A stretch of 64,000 bases of DNA from Flavobacterium sp. I3-2 (GCF_013389595.1 NZ_CP058306.1:2480001-2544000); one strand, 5' to 3'. Shown: positions 1-9,210, counted from the stretch's first letter. The notes: generated from the sequence alone by a model not told the origin. A program made the numbers and translations.

Positions 1-1
1 C

Positions 2-340
2 ATTTTTGCTATTCTGATTTCTGGAATTACGATTTTTTTATGTTCGTTGATTGGACTTCCAATTCGTCTAAATTCTAAAATAAATAATTGGCTAAGAAAT
101 CATTTTTACGTTTCTTTAATTGGACTTTTGCTAGGTTTTGTTTTGATATTTTTAGCATTTATTCCAAATCTTAAAGAAAATATTAGTTATCAAACCGAAG
201 ATGGCGAAGTGTTGAAAGAAATTCCAAATATATTATGTAGCATTTCTGGATGGTTTGTTGTTGCATTTTCGTTGCTTCATCTTTATCCGCCCAAGCAGTT
301 AACTGATAAAATTCAAAATTTATTTAAGAAATCTCATTAA
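2..340 (+). CDS. Partial integral membrane protein of unknown function (5' end outside window)
   Basis: The reading frame is open to the first bases of the window, so the true start lies upstream and a TTG at 47 is probably internal. The visible part has about three hydrophobic stretches: one at the very start, a second (YVSLIGLLLGFVLIFLAFI) and a third (IPNILCSISGWFVVAFSLLHL). It ends with a short basic tail (NLFKKSH). This looks like a small polytopic inner-membrane protein. I do not recognise the family. It stops 17 bases before the convergent DUF1697 gene. Confidence 0.6.
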   Translation: MFAILISGITIFLCSLIGLPIRLNSKINNWLRNHFYVSLIGLLLGFVLIFLAFIPNLKENISYQTEDGEVLKEIPNILCSISGWFVVAFSLLHLYPPKQLTDKIQNLFKKSH

Positions 341-356
341 TTCAATTTTTATCAGA

Positions 357-896
357 TTATATTGTGTTCGCTAGTTCCAACAACTTCTTACAAGTTTTTA
401 AATTTCGAGTAGTACATAAAACGTCTAATTGTTTTTCTATAAAATTGTTTGATAATTTGGTATTTCCGTATCCAATGGTACAATCTAAGTAAACAACTTT
501 ATCTGAAATTTGTATTTTTTCAGATGCAGATTTTTTTTCTAAGATTTTTGAATAATCCGTTATTTTAGAAGTTTGATTTAAAAAAGTGAAATACATATTT
601 TTCTCATCAAAATCTGTAAACGGTAATTGGTTTAGAATAGTTTTTAATTCGTTCTTTTCTAAAACTAAAACTGGAACATTTAATTCAAACGTTTCTTTAA
701 TTTTATCCGAAATTAAATCTGCTAGCTGCAAATGAGAGTCATTTTTATTAGTAGAAAAAATCACATTTCCGCTTTGAATATAGGTTTGAACATTTTCAAA
801 TTCTAAATTTAAAAAAAATGTTTTCAAAGCATCCATTTTTATGATGTTTTTTCCAGACACATTAATTCCGCGAAGTAAAGCAATATAGGTTTTCAT
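357..896 (-). CDS. DUF1697 family protein
   Basis: The 179-residue product begins MKTYIALLRGINVSG and continues with the conserved block around YIQSGNVIFST, both hallmarks of DUF1697. The biochemical role of this soluble family is not established. I chose the ATG at 896 because the LRGINV motif must lie near the N-terminus; an in-frame ATG at 926 would lie inside the upstream ogt-like gene. The gene starts 4 bases after the ogt-like gene ends, so the two are probably cotranscribed. Family assignment is firm; function is unknown. Confidence 0.85.
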   Translation of the reverse strand: MKTYIALLRGINVSGKNIIKMDALKTFFLNLEFENVQTYIQSGNVIFSTNKNDSHLQLADLISDKIKETFELNVPVLVLEKNELKTILNQLPFTDFDEKNMYFTFLNQTSKITDYSKILEKKSASEKIQISDKVVYLDCTIGYGNTKLSNNFIEKQLDVLCTTRNLKTCKKLLELANTI

Positions 897-900
897 AAAT

Positions 901-1647
901 TTATTTTTGTAATCCTTCCCAGCCAATCAATAAAAACTTTGTAGGTAATCCCCACATATAACCGCCAAAACTTCCGTTAGATTGTATTACACGATGACAC
1001 GGAATTAGTAAACTAATTGGATTGTTTCCAATAGCGGTTCCGACGGCTCTAAAAGCTTTAGGTTTATTTATTCTTTTTGCGATTTCACCATACGAAGTTA
1101 AACTACCTTTCGGAATGTCAAGTAATGCGTTCCAAACGTTCATTTGAAAATCTGTTCCTTTTATATGAAATGTAATTTCTTGACTTTCATTACCATCTAT
1201 AAAATCTAGAACGTATTGATGTTGTTTATTTTTTTCTATTTTGAAATAAGCATTTTTATAAATTTCTTTTAAATAGGGTAGCGCTGGTTTTTCCTTTGTT
1301 TCAAAGGCAACATAACAAATACCTAAATTTGTAGAAGCTATTAAAAGAGTTCCAATTTTTGTTTGATAATATTCGTATGAAATATCTAACTCATTTTCTC
1401 CTTGTTTTGAAAATGGAACTAATTTAAAGTTATGATTCGAATCTGTAAAAGCAAATGATTTTAATTTATCGATGGATTTCACAACTGAAATTTCTTGTAT
1501 AAAATCTTCAGAATTTGTAATATTTAATTGCATTAAATGTACTTTTAAATCATCGTGAAACGGTTGTTCAAATAGTTTTTGATTTAAACTACGAATAGGT
1601 AAATTCATTTGTTTTAAAATATCTAATATCGATGTATTCATAGCCAT
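901..1647 (-). CDS. Methylated-DNA--protein-cysteine methyltransferase with N-terminal extension
   Basis: This suicide repair enzyme moves the alkyl group from O6-alkylguanine to its own cysteine. The C-terminal part (residues about 90-248) is a complete Ogt/Ada transferase: the DNA-binding stretch SLTSYGEIAKRINKPKAFRAVG, the active-site motif PCHRV with Cys217, and SFGGYMWGL. The first ~90 residues do not show the usual AraC-like helix-turn-helix that many Bacteroidota fuse here; they look like a degenerate or different domain. M1 (1647) and M3 (1641) are both possible starts. It lies upstream of the DUF1697 gene on the same strand. Confidence 0.88.
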   Translation of the reverse strand: MAMNTSILDILKQMNLPIRSLNQKLFEQPFHDDLKVHLMQLNITNSEDFIQEISVVKSIDKLKSFAFTDSNHNFKLVPFSKQGENELDISYEYYQTKIGTLLIASTNLGICYVAFETKEKPALPYLKEIYKNAYFKIEKNKQHQYVLDFIDGNESQEITFHIKGTDFQMNVWNALLDIPKGSLTSYGEIAKRINKPKAFRAVGTAIGNNPISLLIPCHRVIQSNGSFGGYMWGLPTKFLLIGWEGLQK

Positions 1648-1670
1648 TTATTTTAGAAATCTAAATTTAT

Positions 1671-1703
1671 AAAAAAAGCCGATTCAATTTCGAATCGGCT
1701 TTG
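1671..1703 (-). terminator. Intrinsic terminator of purA
   Basis: An 11-bp inverted repeat (AAAGCCGATTC at 1675-1685 with GAATCGGCTTT at 1692-1702) lies directly after the purA stop codon. On the minus strand the stem is followed by a run of seven T. Confidence 0.85.
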
Positions 1704-1705
1704 TA

Positions 1706-2977
1706 TTATTTTATGATTGTTTGTTTTCTGTCTGGTCCAACTGATACTACTTTAATTGGCACTTCAACTTCTTTTTCAATAAACTCAATATATTCTTTTA
1801 ATTCAGCAGGTAATTCTTCATATGAAGTTAAACCTGTTAAATCTGCTTTCCAACCTTTTTTCTCTACGTAAATAGGTGTTACGTTTTCTGGTTCAATGTT
1901 GTAAGGTAAATGCTCAATATTTTGACCTTTATATTCGTAACCTGTACAAACTTTTAAAGTATCAAATCCAGATAAAACATCACCTTTCATCATATATAAT
2001 TCTGTAACTCCGTTTACTTGAACTGCATATTTTAAAGCAACTAAATCTAACCATCCGCAACGACGAGCGCGTCCTGTAACAGAACCGAATTCGTTACCAA
2101 CTTTAGCCATTGTTTGACCAATTTCGTCAGTTAATTCTGTTGGGAACGGACCTGAACCAACACGAGTTGTGTAGGCTTTGAAAATTCCAAAAACTTCTTT
2201 TACTTTATTAGGAGCAATTCCTAAACCTGTACAAGCACCAGCAGCTGTAGTGTTAGAAGATGTTACAAACGGATATGTTCCGAAATCGATATCTAATAAC
2301 GAACCTTGAGCTCCTTCAGCTAAGATAGATTTTCCATCTTTTAATGCTTGATTTAAATAAGCTTCAGAATCAATGAATTTTAATTTTTTTAAATCTTCAA
2401 TTGCAGCAAAAAATTCAGCTTCCATTTCAGCTAAGTTATATTGTAAATCAACTTTATAAAAGTCAATCATTTCAATATGTTTTTCAGCTAAAGCTTGATA
2501 TCTTTCTTTAAAATCAGCTAATTCAATATCACCTACACGTAAACCATTTCTTCCAGTTTTGTCCATATATGTTGGACCAATACCTTTAAGTGTAGAACCA
2601 ATTTTCGCTTTTCCTTTTGCAGTTTCAGATGCTGCATCTAATAAACGGTGTGTTGGTAAAATTAAATGTGCTTTTCTTGAAATGAATAAACGCGATTGAA
2701 TGTCGATGTTAAATTTCTCAAGTCCTTCAATTTCTTTTTGGAAAACAACAGGGTCGATAACCACACCGTTTCCGATAATGTTAATTGAATTTTTATGGAA
2801 AATTCCAGATGGAATCGTTCTTAAAACGTGTTTAATTCCGTCGAACTCTAATGTATGTCCTGCATTTGGTCCACCTTGAAAACGAGCAATAATGTCGTAT
2901 TTAGATGTAAGAACGTCTACAATTTTTCCTTTTCCTTCGTCTCCCCATTGAAGGCCAAGTAGTAAATCTACTGTCAT
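1706..2977 (-). CDS. purA: Adenylosuccinate synthetase
   Basis: PurA catalyses the GTP-dependent condensation of IMP and aspartate to adenylosuccinate, the first committed step to AMP. The 423-residue length is normal. The P-loop and catalytic start QWGDEGKGK is at residues 10-18, followed by FQGGPNAGHT, the IMP-site block GSTLKGIGPTY, and the GTP/aspartate loop TTRVGSGPFPTEL with RARRCGWLDL. It starts 21 bases after a Fur-family regulator ends, so the two are probably one transcript ended by the hairpin at 1671-1703. Confidence 0.98.
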   Translation of the reverse strand: MTVDLLLGLQWGDEGKGKIVDVLTSKYDIIARFQGGPNAGHTLEFDGIKHVLRTIPSGIFHKNSINIIGNGVVIDPVVFQKEIEGLEKFNIDIQSRLFISRKAHLILPTHRLLDAASETAKGKAKIGSTLKGIGPTYMDKTGRNGLRVGDIELADFKERYQALAEKHIEMIDFYKVDLQYNLAEMEAEFFAAIEDLKKLKFIDSEAYLNQALKDGKSILAEGAQGSLLDIDFGTYPFVTSSNTTAAGACTGLGIAPNKVKEVFGIFKAYTTRVGSGPFPTELTDEIGQTMAKVGNEFGSVTGRARRCGWLDLVALKYAVQVNGVTELYMMKGDVLSGFDTLKVCTGYEYKGQNIEHLPYNIEPENVTPIYVEKKGWKADLTGLTSYEELPAELKEYIEFIEKEVEVPIKVVSVGPDRKQTIIK

Positions 2978-2998
2978 GGTTTAGTATGTTAGATTGTG

Positions 2999-3454
2999 TT
3001 AATTTTCTGTTGTGTTGTCTTTTTTCTTTGTTCCATAAAAATATAACGAATGATTATGGATATCGATATTGAAGATTTCTTCAATTGTCTTTTTTATAGT
3101 CTGAATTCTTGGGTCACAAAATTCTACAACTTCACCTGTATCTGTCATGATTACGTGGTCGTGTTGCTTGTCAAAATACGATTTTTCGTAATGTGATTGA
3201 TTTTGACCAAATTGATGACGTCGAACTAAGCCACATTCCAATAACAATTCTATCGTGTTATAAAGTGTCGCTCTACTTACGCGATAGTTTTTATTTTTCA
3301 TTTTAATATAAAGAGATTCTATATCAAAATGTTCTTCGTTTTCGTATATTTCTTGAAGAATAGCGTAGCGTTCAGGAGTTTTTCTGTGCCCTTTATCTTC
3401 TAAATATTTCGTAAAAACGTTTTTAACAATATCTTGATTTTTGTTTATTTCCAT
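2999..3454 (-). CDS. Fur/PerR family transcriptional regulator
   Basis: The 151-residue protein has a winged helix (about 15-85, including [18 protein letters not shown]) and a C-terminal metal-binding dimerisation domain containing the Fur motif [17 protein letters not shown]. The zinc-binding CxxC that normally follows HDH is absent (MTDT instead), as in a subset of Bacteroidota members. It may answer to iron or peroxide, but the sequence does not say which. It lies directly upstream of purA on the same strand and has a TATATTTG promoter element 23 bases upstream. Confidence 0.9.
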   Translation of the reverse strand: MEINKNQDIVKNVFTKYLEDKGHRKTPERYAILQEIYENEEHFDIESLYIKMKNKNYRVSRATLYNTIELLLECGLVRRHQFGQNQSHYEKSYFDKQHDHVIMTDTGEVVEFCDPRIQTIKKTIEEIFNIDIHNHSLYFYGTKKKDNTTEN

Positions 3455-3476
3455 GGAATGCTTCCTTAATCAATTG

Positions 3477-3484
3477 CAAATATA
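3477..3484 (-). promoter_or_regulatory. Bacteroidota-type -7 promoter element for the fur-like/purA unit
   Basis: On the minus strand this reads TATATTTG, matching the TAnnTTTG consensus, 23 bases before the regulator start codon. No convincing -33 TTG is evident. Confidence 0.5.
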
Positions 3485-3528
3485 TGTGTTATTTTTTGAG
3501 AGTAAAATTTTATTAATAAAAACTTATG

Positions 3529-5736
3529 TTATTTTGAGTTTACTCGCGATACTTTTTCGATGCCATCTATTTTTTGAATATTATCAATCAATTTATTTAA
3601 AGTTGAAATATTATTGACAATTACTGTAATTTCTCCATTAAAAATACCAGCGTCTGAACTCAACGAAATACTACGAATGTTGACAGCCATGTTGTTAGAA
3701 ATCACTTTGGTAAGTTCGTTGGTTAATCCCATACTGTCAATACCACGAATTTTTAAAGTTGCATTGAATTCTTGTGCAGACGAATCTATCCATTTGGCTT
3801 GAATGATTCGATAAGCGTAATTTGATTGCATGCTTATGGCATTCGGACAATCTTTTTTATGTACTTTAATTCCTTCGTTAATCGTAATAAATCCAAAAAC
3901 GTCATCACCTGGAATTGGATTACAGCACGTTGATAATTTATAATCTAATTTATCTTCGTCTTTACCAAAAACCAATAAATCTAAGTTTGAAAACGGTGAT
4001 ATTACTTCAACATTTTCGCCCTTTTTGATTGTTTTCTTAAAGAAGTTGAAGAACGCATTACTGTTTTTCTGATTTGCAAATTCTTTTAATTGTTGATTGT
4101 CAATGGCACCAATTCCTATGCGATAAAATAAATCTAAACTTGTTTTTAATTTAAAGAAACTTGCAAGTTCATTAATTGTTTTTTCATCCAAATTGATTTT
4201 TAGATGGCGCATTTTTCGCATCAATAACTCTTTGCCATCTTCACCAATTTTTTTCATATTCTCGTTCAGAACATTTTTGATTTTGTTCTTAGCGCGAGCA
4301 GTAGTTACAAATTCAAGCCAATGAATACTTGGTTTTTGATTTTGAGATGTAATAATTTCAACTTGGTCTCCACTGTTTAAAACATGATTTAATGGAACCA
4401 ATTTTCCGTTTACTTTTGTACCTCGTGTATGAATTCCAACTTCAGAGTGAATACTAAATGCAAAGTCTAAAGTTGTAGCACCTTTAGGTAATGATTTGAT
4501 TTCTCCTTTTGGAGTAAAAATATATATCTCTTTTGAATATAAATTCAATTTAAAGTCTTCAACGAAATCAATAGCATTAGCATCTTGATTTTCAAGTGTT
4601 TCTTTTAGTTGGTTTAACCAAATGTCCAAACTGTTTTCTTCCGTAACACCTTGTTTGTATTTGTAATGAGCAGCATAACCTTTTTCTGCAATTTCGTCCA
4701 TTCGTTCACTTCGAATTTGAACTTCAACCCAACGTCCTCTTGGTCCCATTACAGTAATGTGTAAGGCTTCGTATCCTGTTGATTTTGGAGAAGAAATCCA
4801 ATCTCTAAGACGACTCGGACTTGGACGGTAAAAATCTGTTACAATTGAATATATTTTCCAAGCAATGAATTTTTCATCATGAAGTGAAGAATGGTAAATA
4901 ATTCGGATTGCAAATTTATCATACACCTCTTCAAAACTCACATTTTGAACTTTCATTTTCTTACGGATTGAAAAGATAGATTTGGGACGGCCTTTAATTG
5001 TAAATTCGACACCTTCTTTTGTCAAAGATTCTTTTAAAACACTTGTAATCGATTCAATATAAGCTTCTTGCTCTTGTTTAGTTTCTTTGATTTTACTAAC
5101 TATTTCGTTGTAAACTTCAGGTTCGGTATATTTTAAACCTAAATCTTCAAGCTGTGTTTTAATATTAAATAATCCTAAACGATGCGCTAAAGGCGCATAA
5201 ATGTATAAAGTTTCTGACGCAATTTTGGCTTGCTTATAAGCTGCCATGCTTTCCATAGTTTGCATATTATGCAAGCGGTCGGCAATTTTAATTAAAATAA
5301 CGCGAACATCATCGTTTAATGTAAGTAACATTTTACGATAATTTTCAGCTTGCATGGAAACTTCAGGGTCTGGTTCTAATTTCGATATTTTTGTTAATCC
5401 TTCTACGATTTTAGCAATCTTTGGATTAAACATCTTTTCAATATCCTGAACTGTAATATCAGTATCTTCAACTACGTCATGCATCAATGCAGCAGCAATA
5501 GAAGTCGGACCTAATCCAATTTCTGAAGCTACAATCTTTGCAACAGCAATTGGATGAAATATATAAGCTTCACCCGATTTTCTGCGCTGATTTTTATGCG
5601 CATCAACAGCGACGTCAAACGCTTTTCGAATCAGTTTTTTTTCGTCGTCGTTAAGTGTTTGATAACTTATGCTCAATAATTCTTTATATTCTCGAGCTAT
5701 AGCTTTATTTTCTTGTTCTATTTCTAATTCTGTCAT
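3529..5736 (-). CDS. Bifunctional (p)ppGpp synthetase/hydrolase, RelA/SpoT family
   Basis: This enzyme makes and degrades the stringent-response alarmone (p)ppGpp. In the 735-residue product the N-terminal HD hydrolase is intact, with the metal motif HDVVED at about 86-91. The synthetase domain follows (RDWISSPKSTGYEALH, VEVQIRS, AAHYKYK), then a TGS domain (IYIFTPKGEIKSLPKGATTLDFAF) and a C-terminal ACT domain. Both active sites look complete, so a dual-function Rel/SpoT is likely. I prefer the ATG at 5736 (MTELEIE); a frame opening at 5793 adds 19 unlikely residues. Confidence 0.95.
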   Translation of the reverse strand: MTELEIEQENKAIAREYKELLSISYQTLNDDEKKLIRKAFDVAVDAHKNQRRKSGEAYIFHPIAVAKIVASEIGLGPTSIAAALMHDVVEDTDITVQDIEKMFNPKIAKIVEGLTKISKLEPDPEVSMQAENYRKMLLTLNDDVRVILIKIADRLHNMQTMESMAAYKQAKIASETLYIYAPLAHRLGLFNIKTQLEDLGLKYTEPEVYNEIVSKIKETKQEQEAYIESITSVLKESLTKEGVEFTIKGRPKSIFSIRKKMKVQNVSFEEVYDKFAIRIIYHSSLHDEKFIAWKIYSIVTDFYRPSPSRLRDWISSPKSTGYEALHITVMGPRGRWVEVQIRSERMDEIAEKGYAAHYKYKQGVTEENSLDIWLNQLKETLENQDANAIDFVEDFKLNLYSKEIYIFTPKGEIKSLPKGATTLDFAFSIHSEVGIHTRGTKVNGKLVPLNHVLNSGDQVEIITSQNQKPSIHWLEFVTTARAKNKIKNVLNENMKKIGEDGKELLMRKMRHLKINLDEKTINELASFFKLKTSLDLFYRIGIGAIDNQQLKEFANQKNSNAFFNFFKKTIKKGENVEVISPFSNLDLLVFGKDEDKLDYKLSTCCNPIPGDDVFGFITINEGIKVHKKDCPNAISMQSNYAYRIIQAKWIDSSAQEFNATLKIRGIDSMGLTNELTKVISNNMAVNIRSISLSSDAGIFNGEITVIVNNISTLNKLIDNIQKIDGIEKVSRVNSK

Positions 5737-5798
5737 AATCCTTTTTGGTTGAAGTATTAAATATAGTATTTTATTAGTAGGTTGGCAATACAAAAATC

Positions 5799-5830
5799 AA
5801 AAAAGCAAAGCTTTTAAACTTTGCTTTTAA
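5799..5830 (-). terminator. Terminator after the barrel gene
   Basis: The inverted repeat AAAAGCAAAG / CTTTGCTTTT lies between the barrel protein stop and the RelA/SpoT start, with T-rich sequence on the minus-strand 3' side. Confidence 0.65.
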
Positions 5831-5847
5831 TCTATGAGAGTTACTTT

Positions 5848-6525
5848 TTAGAAAGCATAAAAAACACCTGCAGAAAATTGAACATGAGATCCAAGGGCTT
5901 TACTATTCGTAATATTTTTCTTTGCCATAGCTTCTATATTAATTCCTAAACGTTTATACCATGCTTCTGCTGGATATCTATAATCTTGCATAAATCCAAA
6001 ATCTGCTATCCAGAAGTTAATTCCTCCACCAAAATCTCCTGTAGTATAGTTACGCTCTCCAAAACTTAAATAACCAATTCCAGCTTTTACATATGGATCT
6101 ACAACAGGAATATTAAATAAACCACCTAGACTATACAAAAGAGATCCACTAAATGTATAAATATCTTTATGTGAATATAAAGGAACTCCATTAGTGAAAC
6201 TTCCTGGTTTTAATTTATTAAAAGAAAAAGCAGCCTCAACTGATAAATTATTTACAAACTCATATCCTAAAGTAACTTTTGATGGAATTGCCATTGTACT
6301 AAAATCTGAAGTTTTTAATGGATCACTTTTATCGAAATTGACATTAACACTATTCATTGATAATCCTAATTTCCATCTGTAATCACTAAGAAAACGTTCT
6401 TCTTTATGAATAACTTGCGCATTTGTATTTAATGAGCTCCCAAAAATAAAAGCAGTAAGTGCTATTTTACCCCAATTTTTTCTTATAAAACTCCCTGACT
6501 TTAATGTAATAGAATTATTTTTCAT
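5848..6525 (-). CDS. Outer-membrane beta-barrel (porin-like) protein
   Basis: The 225-residue protein has a long basic N-terminus and a signal peptide ending near SLNTNAQ. Alternating amphipathic strands follow (for example KLGLSMNSVNVNF, VTLGYEFVNNLSVEAAFSF, DPYVKAGIGYLSFG), and the last residues are VFYAF, the terminal aromatic typical of barrels inserted by the BAM machinery. It resembles 8-stranded OmpA/OmpW-like barrels. Its substrate is unknown. It is monocistronic, with its own downstream hairpin. Confidence 0.75.
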   Translation of the reverse strand: MKNNSITLKSGSFIRKNWGKIALTAFIFGSSLNTNAQVIHKEERFLSDYRWKLGLSMNSVNVNFDKSDPLKTSDFSTMAIPSKVTLGYEFVNNLSVEAAFSFNKLKPGSFTNGVPLYSHKDIYTFSGSLLYSLGGLFNIPVVDPYVKAGIGYLSFGERNYTTGDFGGGINFWIADFGFMQDYRYPAEAWYKRLGINIEAMAKKNITNSKALGSHVQFSAGVFYAF

Positions 6526-6616
6526 ATTTATAGTTTAGTTTATGTTTAAAGTTAATTTCAAAGTATTAAAAAAAATCGATTCTCAAATTTATATTTTTAT
6601 CTTTAAAAATCAAACT

Positions 6617-7417
6617 TTACTTGGAATAATCGCGTTGTCTTTTAGCTTCAAATAGCAAAATTGCTGCAGCAACCGAAACATTCATTGAATCTATGGCGCC
6701 CTCCATCGGTATAATAATGTTTTGTTTAGATTCATTTCTCCAAATTTCACTCAATCCAGTAGCTTCAGTTCCAACAACTATAGCACTAGCTTGTTTGAAA
6801 TTTTGAGTATAATAGGGTTGTGCTTCTTGTAAAATAGCACTATAAATGTCAATTTTTTTAGTTTTCAAAAAAGCAATTACTTCGTCTGAACTTGCCATTG
6901 CGATTTGATTCGTAAAAACACATCCAACACTTGACCGAATTACATTTGGATTATATAAATCACTTTTTGGATTTGCAATGATTACTGCATCAATATTTGC
7001 AGCATCGGCAGTTCGTAACAAAGCACCTATATTTCCAGGTTTTTCTGGAGATTCTGCAATTAATATCAATGGATTTTCTCTAAGATTTAAATTGCTTAAT
7101 TGATTTGATTTATTTTCTGCAACCGCTATTAAACCTTCAGTGGTATCTCTGTAAGCTAATTTTTGATAAACTTCTTTAGTAATTTCAATAAGTGAAATTG
7201 TTTGTGAATCTTTTATTAGTGTTACGATTTCATGTTCTGAAATATAATCTGAACAGAATAAAACCGTTTGAATTTTAAAATTACCTATCAAAGCTAATGA
7301 AACTTCACGACGACCTTCAATTATAAAAGTTCCTGTGTTTTTACGAACTTTTGATTTTTCTTGTAGTTGAACCAGATTCTTTATAATCGGATTTTGGATG
7401 CTTGAAATTTGTTTCAT
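6617..7417 (-). CDS. TrmH/SpoU family RNA 2'-O-methyltransferase
   Basis: This 266-residue protein has the two-domain layout of RlmB/TrmH-type enzymes. An N-terminal substrate-binding domain (FIIEGRREVSLAL) precedes a SPOUT knot domain with the three SpoU motifs: ESPEKPGNIGALLRTADAA, VVGTEATGLSEIW, and IPMEGAIDSMNVSVAAAILLFE. It uses S-adenosylmethionine to methylate ribose in rRNA or tRNA; the exact nucleotide cannot be told from sequence. It is divergent from the TRIC-like gene. Confidence 0.92.
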   Translation of the reverse strand: MKQISSIQNPIIKNLVQLQEKSKVRKNTGTFIIEGRREVSLALIGNFKIQTVLFCSDYISEHEIVTLIKDSQTISLIEITKEVYQKLAYRDTTEGLIAVAENKSNQLSNLNLRENPLILIAESPEKPGNIGALLRTADAANIDAVIIANPKSDLYNPNVIRSSVGCVFTNQIAMASSDEVIAFLKTKKIDIYSAILQEAQPYYTQNFKQASAIVVGTEATGLSEIWRNESKQNIIIPMEGAIDSMNVSVAAAILLFEAKRQRDYSK

Positions 7418-7443
7418 TTTAGGTTTTCACTTATTTTAGAATG

Positions 7444-7451
7444 CAAATTTA
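7444..7451 (-). promoter_or_regulatory. Promoter -7 element for the SpoU methyltransferase
   Basis: The minus strand reads TAAATTTG (TAnnTTTG consensus), 27 bases upstream of the start codon. Confidence 0.4.
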
Positions 7452-7544
7452 AATAAACTTTAATTCTAAAATGAATTTATAGATTAGTAATTCTAATTTT
7501 CAAACATTTGATTTATCTTTATCACTTTGCAATTCAATTTTACA

Positions 7545-8159
7545 ATGATATTTAACTTTATTGATATATTAAACTTCTTGGGAATCGTAGCGTTTGCAGT
7601 TTCTGGAACATTAGCAGCGATTGAAAAACGTTTAGATTTTTTTGGTGTATTAACTATTGCTTTAGTAACATCGATTGGTGGTGGAACTTTACGAGATGTT
7701 TTAATTGGTAATACACCAGTTTCTTGGTTACTAAATTTAAATACTTTTTATATAATTGTAGGTAGTTCTATTTTGGCAACAATTTTTAGACAGCGATTAC
7801 GTATTTTCAGAACGTCTTTATTTTTGTTTGATACAATCGGAATCGGTCTTTTTACGCTTGTTGGATTGGAAAAAGGTGTCGAAATTAATTTACATCCATT
7901 CATCTGTATTTCGTTAGGAACTATAACGGCTTGTTTTGGAGGTGTTTTACGCGATATTTTATGTAACGAAATCCCTGTGATTTTTCGTAAAGAAATTTAT
8001 GCAACAGCTTGTATTGTTGGAGGTTTTGTTTTTTTTGGACTTCGCTATTTAAACTTAAATGATGATTTAATTTACTTACTTACAGCTGCAACCGTTATTG
8101 TGATCCGCATTTTGGCTGTTGTAAAAAAATGGTCATTTCCTCCAATCGAAATGAAATAA
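7545..8159 (+). CDS. UPF0126/TRIC-type cation channel family membrane protein
   Basis: The 204-residue protein contains two tandem copies of the UPF0126 repeat, each with the glycine-rich motif: GGGTLRDVLIG in the first half and GGVLRDILCN in the second. It has about seven membrane helices. Bacterial homologues form trimeric intracellular cation channels, mainly potassium, as known for the TRIC family. I placed the start at the ATG 7545; a TTG at 7527 is in frame but less likely. Only 3 bases separate it from the following HutD-like gene. Confidence 0.88.
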   Translation: MIFNFIDILNFLGIVAFAVSGTLAAIEKRLDFFGVLTIALVTSIGGGTLRDVLIGNTPVSWLLNLNTFYIIVGSSILATIFRQRLRIFRTSLFLFDTIGIGLFTLVGLEKGVEINLHPFICISLGTITACFGGVLRDILCNEIPVIFRKEIYATACIVGGFVFFGLRYLNLNDDLIYLLTAATVIVIRILAVVKKWSFPPIEMK

Positions 8160-8162
8160 AAG

Positions 8163-8705
8163 ATGCTTAAAATCTCGAAACAAAAAATTCAACCAAATCA
8201 ATGGGATGGCGGTTTGACTTACGAATATTTTATTTATCCAAAAGATTCTCAATACGTAAACCGAAATTTTGATTTTCGAATTAGTTCTGCAACCATCGAA
8301 AAGATTCCTTCAAATTTTACACAGTTTCAAGGCTATTTCAGATATTTGGTAATGCTTGATAATTCGTTACAAATCTTAAGAAACAATCGTATTGAAGAAT
8401 ATGGGAAACTCGAAATTTTCGAATTTCATTCAAACGAAAAAATCATTTCTAATTCTTTAGGTAACGATTTTAATTTGATGATTTCTAATCGAATTCAAGA
8501 GCATGATTTGATCGTTTTTCAAGGAAGTAAAGTTGTTAATGCTGATTGGATTATTCTTTTTGCACTTAGTGAAACAGTTGTTTATATTAATCAAATCGAA
8601 CAAAAACTAATATCTAATGATTGTTTACTGATTGAAAATTCTGAAAAATTAGAAATTGAAATTAGAATTTCTGCTAAGTTAATTTTTGCAACTTTATACA
8701 GTTAA
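8163..8705 (+). CDS. HutD/Ves family protein
   Basis: The 180-residue protein matches the HutD/Ves double-cupin fold: NQWDGGLTYEYFIYP at the N-terminus, FDFRISSATIEKIPSNFTQFQGYFRYLVML, and the later block GNDFNLMISNR. HutD occurs in histidine-utilisation operons elsewhere, and Ves is an uncharacterised cold-related homologue in E. coli. No hut genes are here, so a link to histidine is not supported. It follows the TRIC-like gene in a probable two-gene operon ended by the strong hairpin at 8723-8770. Confidence 0.82.
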   Translation: MLKISKQKIQPNQWDGGLTYEYFIYPKDSQYVNRNFDFRISSATIEKIPSNFTQFQGYFRYLVMLDNSLQILRNNRIEEYGKLEIFEFHSNEKIISNSLGNDFNLMISNRIQEHDLIVFQGSKVVNADWIILFALSETVVYINQIEQKLISNDCLLIENSEKLEIEIRISAKLIFATLYS

Positions 8706-8722
8706 ATGACATCAAAAATAAA

Positions 8723-8775
8723 AAAGTTTGAATTTTGTATCTAGATATTTCTGTACAAAATTCAAACTTTAGTTT
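8723..8775. terminator. Strong bidirectional terminator between convergent genes
   Basis: A perfect 17-bp inverted repeat (8723-8739 with 8754-8770; AAAGTTTGAATTTTGTA) has A/T runs on both sides. It lies between the HutD-like gene and the convergent basic secreted-protein gene, so it can serve both. Confidence 0.85.
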
Positions 8776-8781
8776 GTATTA

Positions 8782-9210
8782 TTAGCTATTGAAATTGAAA
8801 ATAAAAGTATTTCCAGAATTGTTATAAGCTCTATTTTCCCAGTTTCTATATTGATTTCTATTCAAGATATGATATAAATCTGATCTTAATCTTCTTTCGT
8901 ATTCTCTTTGATTGTAATCGTTTGTAATCATGAAATTTAGAGAAACTTGCAATCTTGATCTTTGATCTCTAGAAAGGTTTAAAAAATCATAACGGCTTAA
9001 TTCTCGTTCAACTCGATAATCGCAATCTCTATGATTATGTTTTTTATCGTATTTTCTACCTTTTTTGTAATCGTTTTTTTTGTGCTTTGAATGTTGATAA
9101 CCGTTATTTGAATTTCTGTTATAATCTCTTCTTTCTTCTTTGTGACGACCTGGCTGCGCATTTGCAATTGTTGCTATTGCTAAAAATGCGATTGTAATGA
9201 AACTTTTCAT
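8782..9210 (-). CDS. Secreted, strongly basic small protein of unknown function
   Basis: The 142-residue product has a clear signal peptide (MKSFITIAFLAIATIANAQ). A low-complexity segment very rich in Lys, Arg, His, Asn and Tyr follows (about 20-70), then a structured-looking C-terminal part (LSRYDFLNLSRDQRSRLQ ... YHILNRNQYRNWE) that faintly recalls periplasmic Spy/CpxP-like helical proteins. It is likely periplasmic. No recognised domain; the function is unknown. Confidence 0.7.
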   Translation of the reverse strand: MKSFITIAFLAIATIANAQPGRHKEERRDYNRNSNNGYQHSKHKKNDYKKGRKYDKKHNHRDCDYRVERELSRYDFLNLSRDQRSRLQVSLNFMITNDYNQREYERRLRSDLYHILNRNQYRNWENRAYNNSGNTFIFNFNS

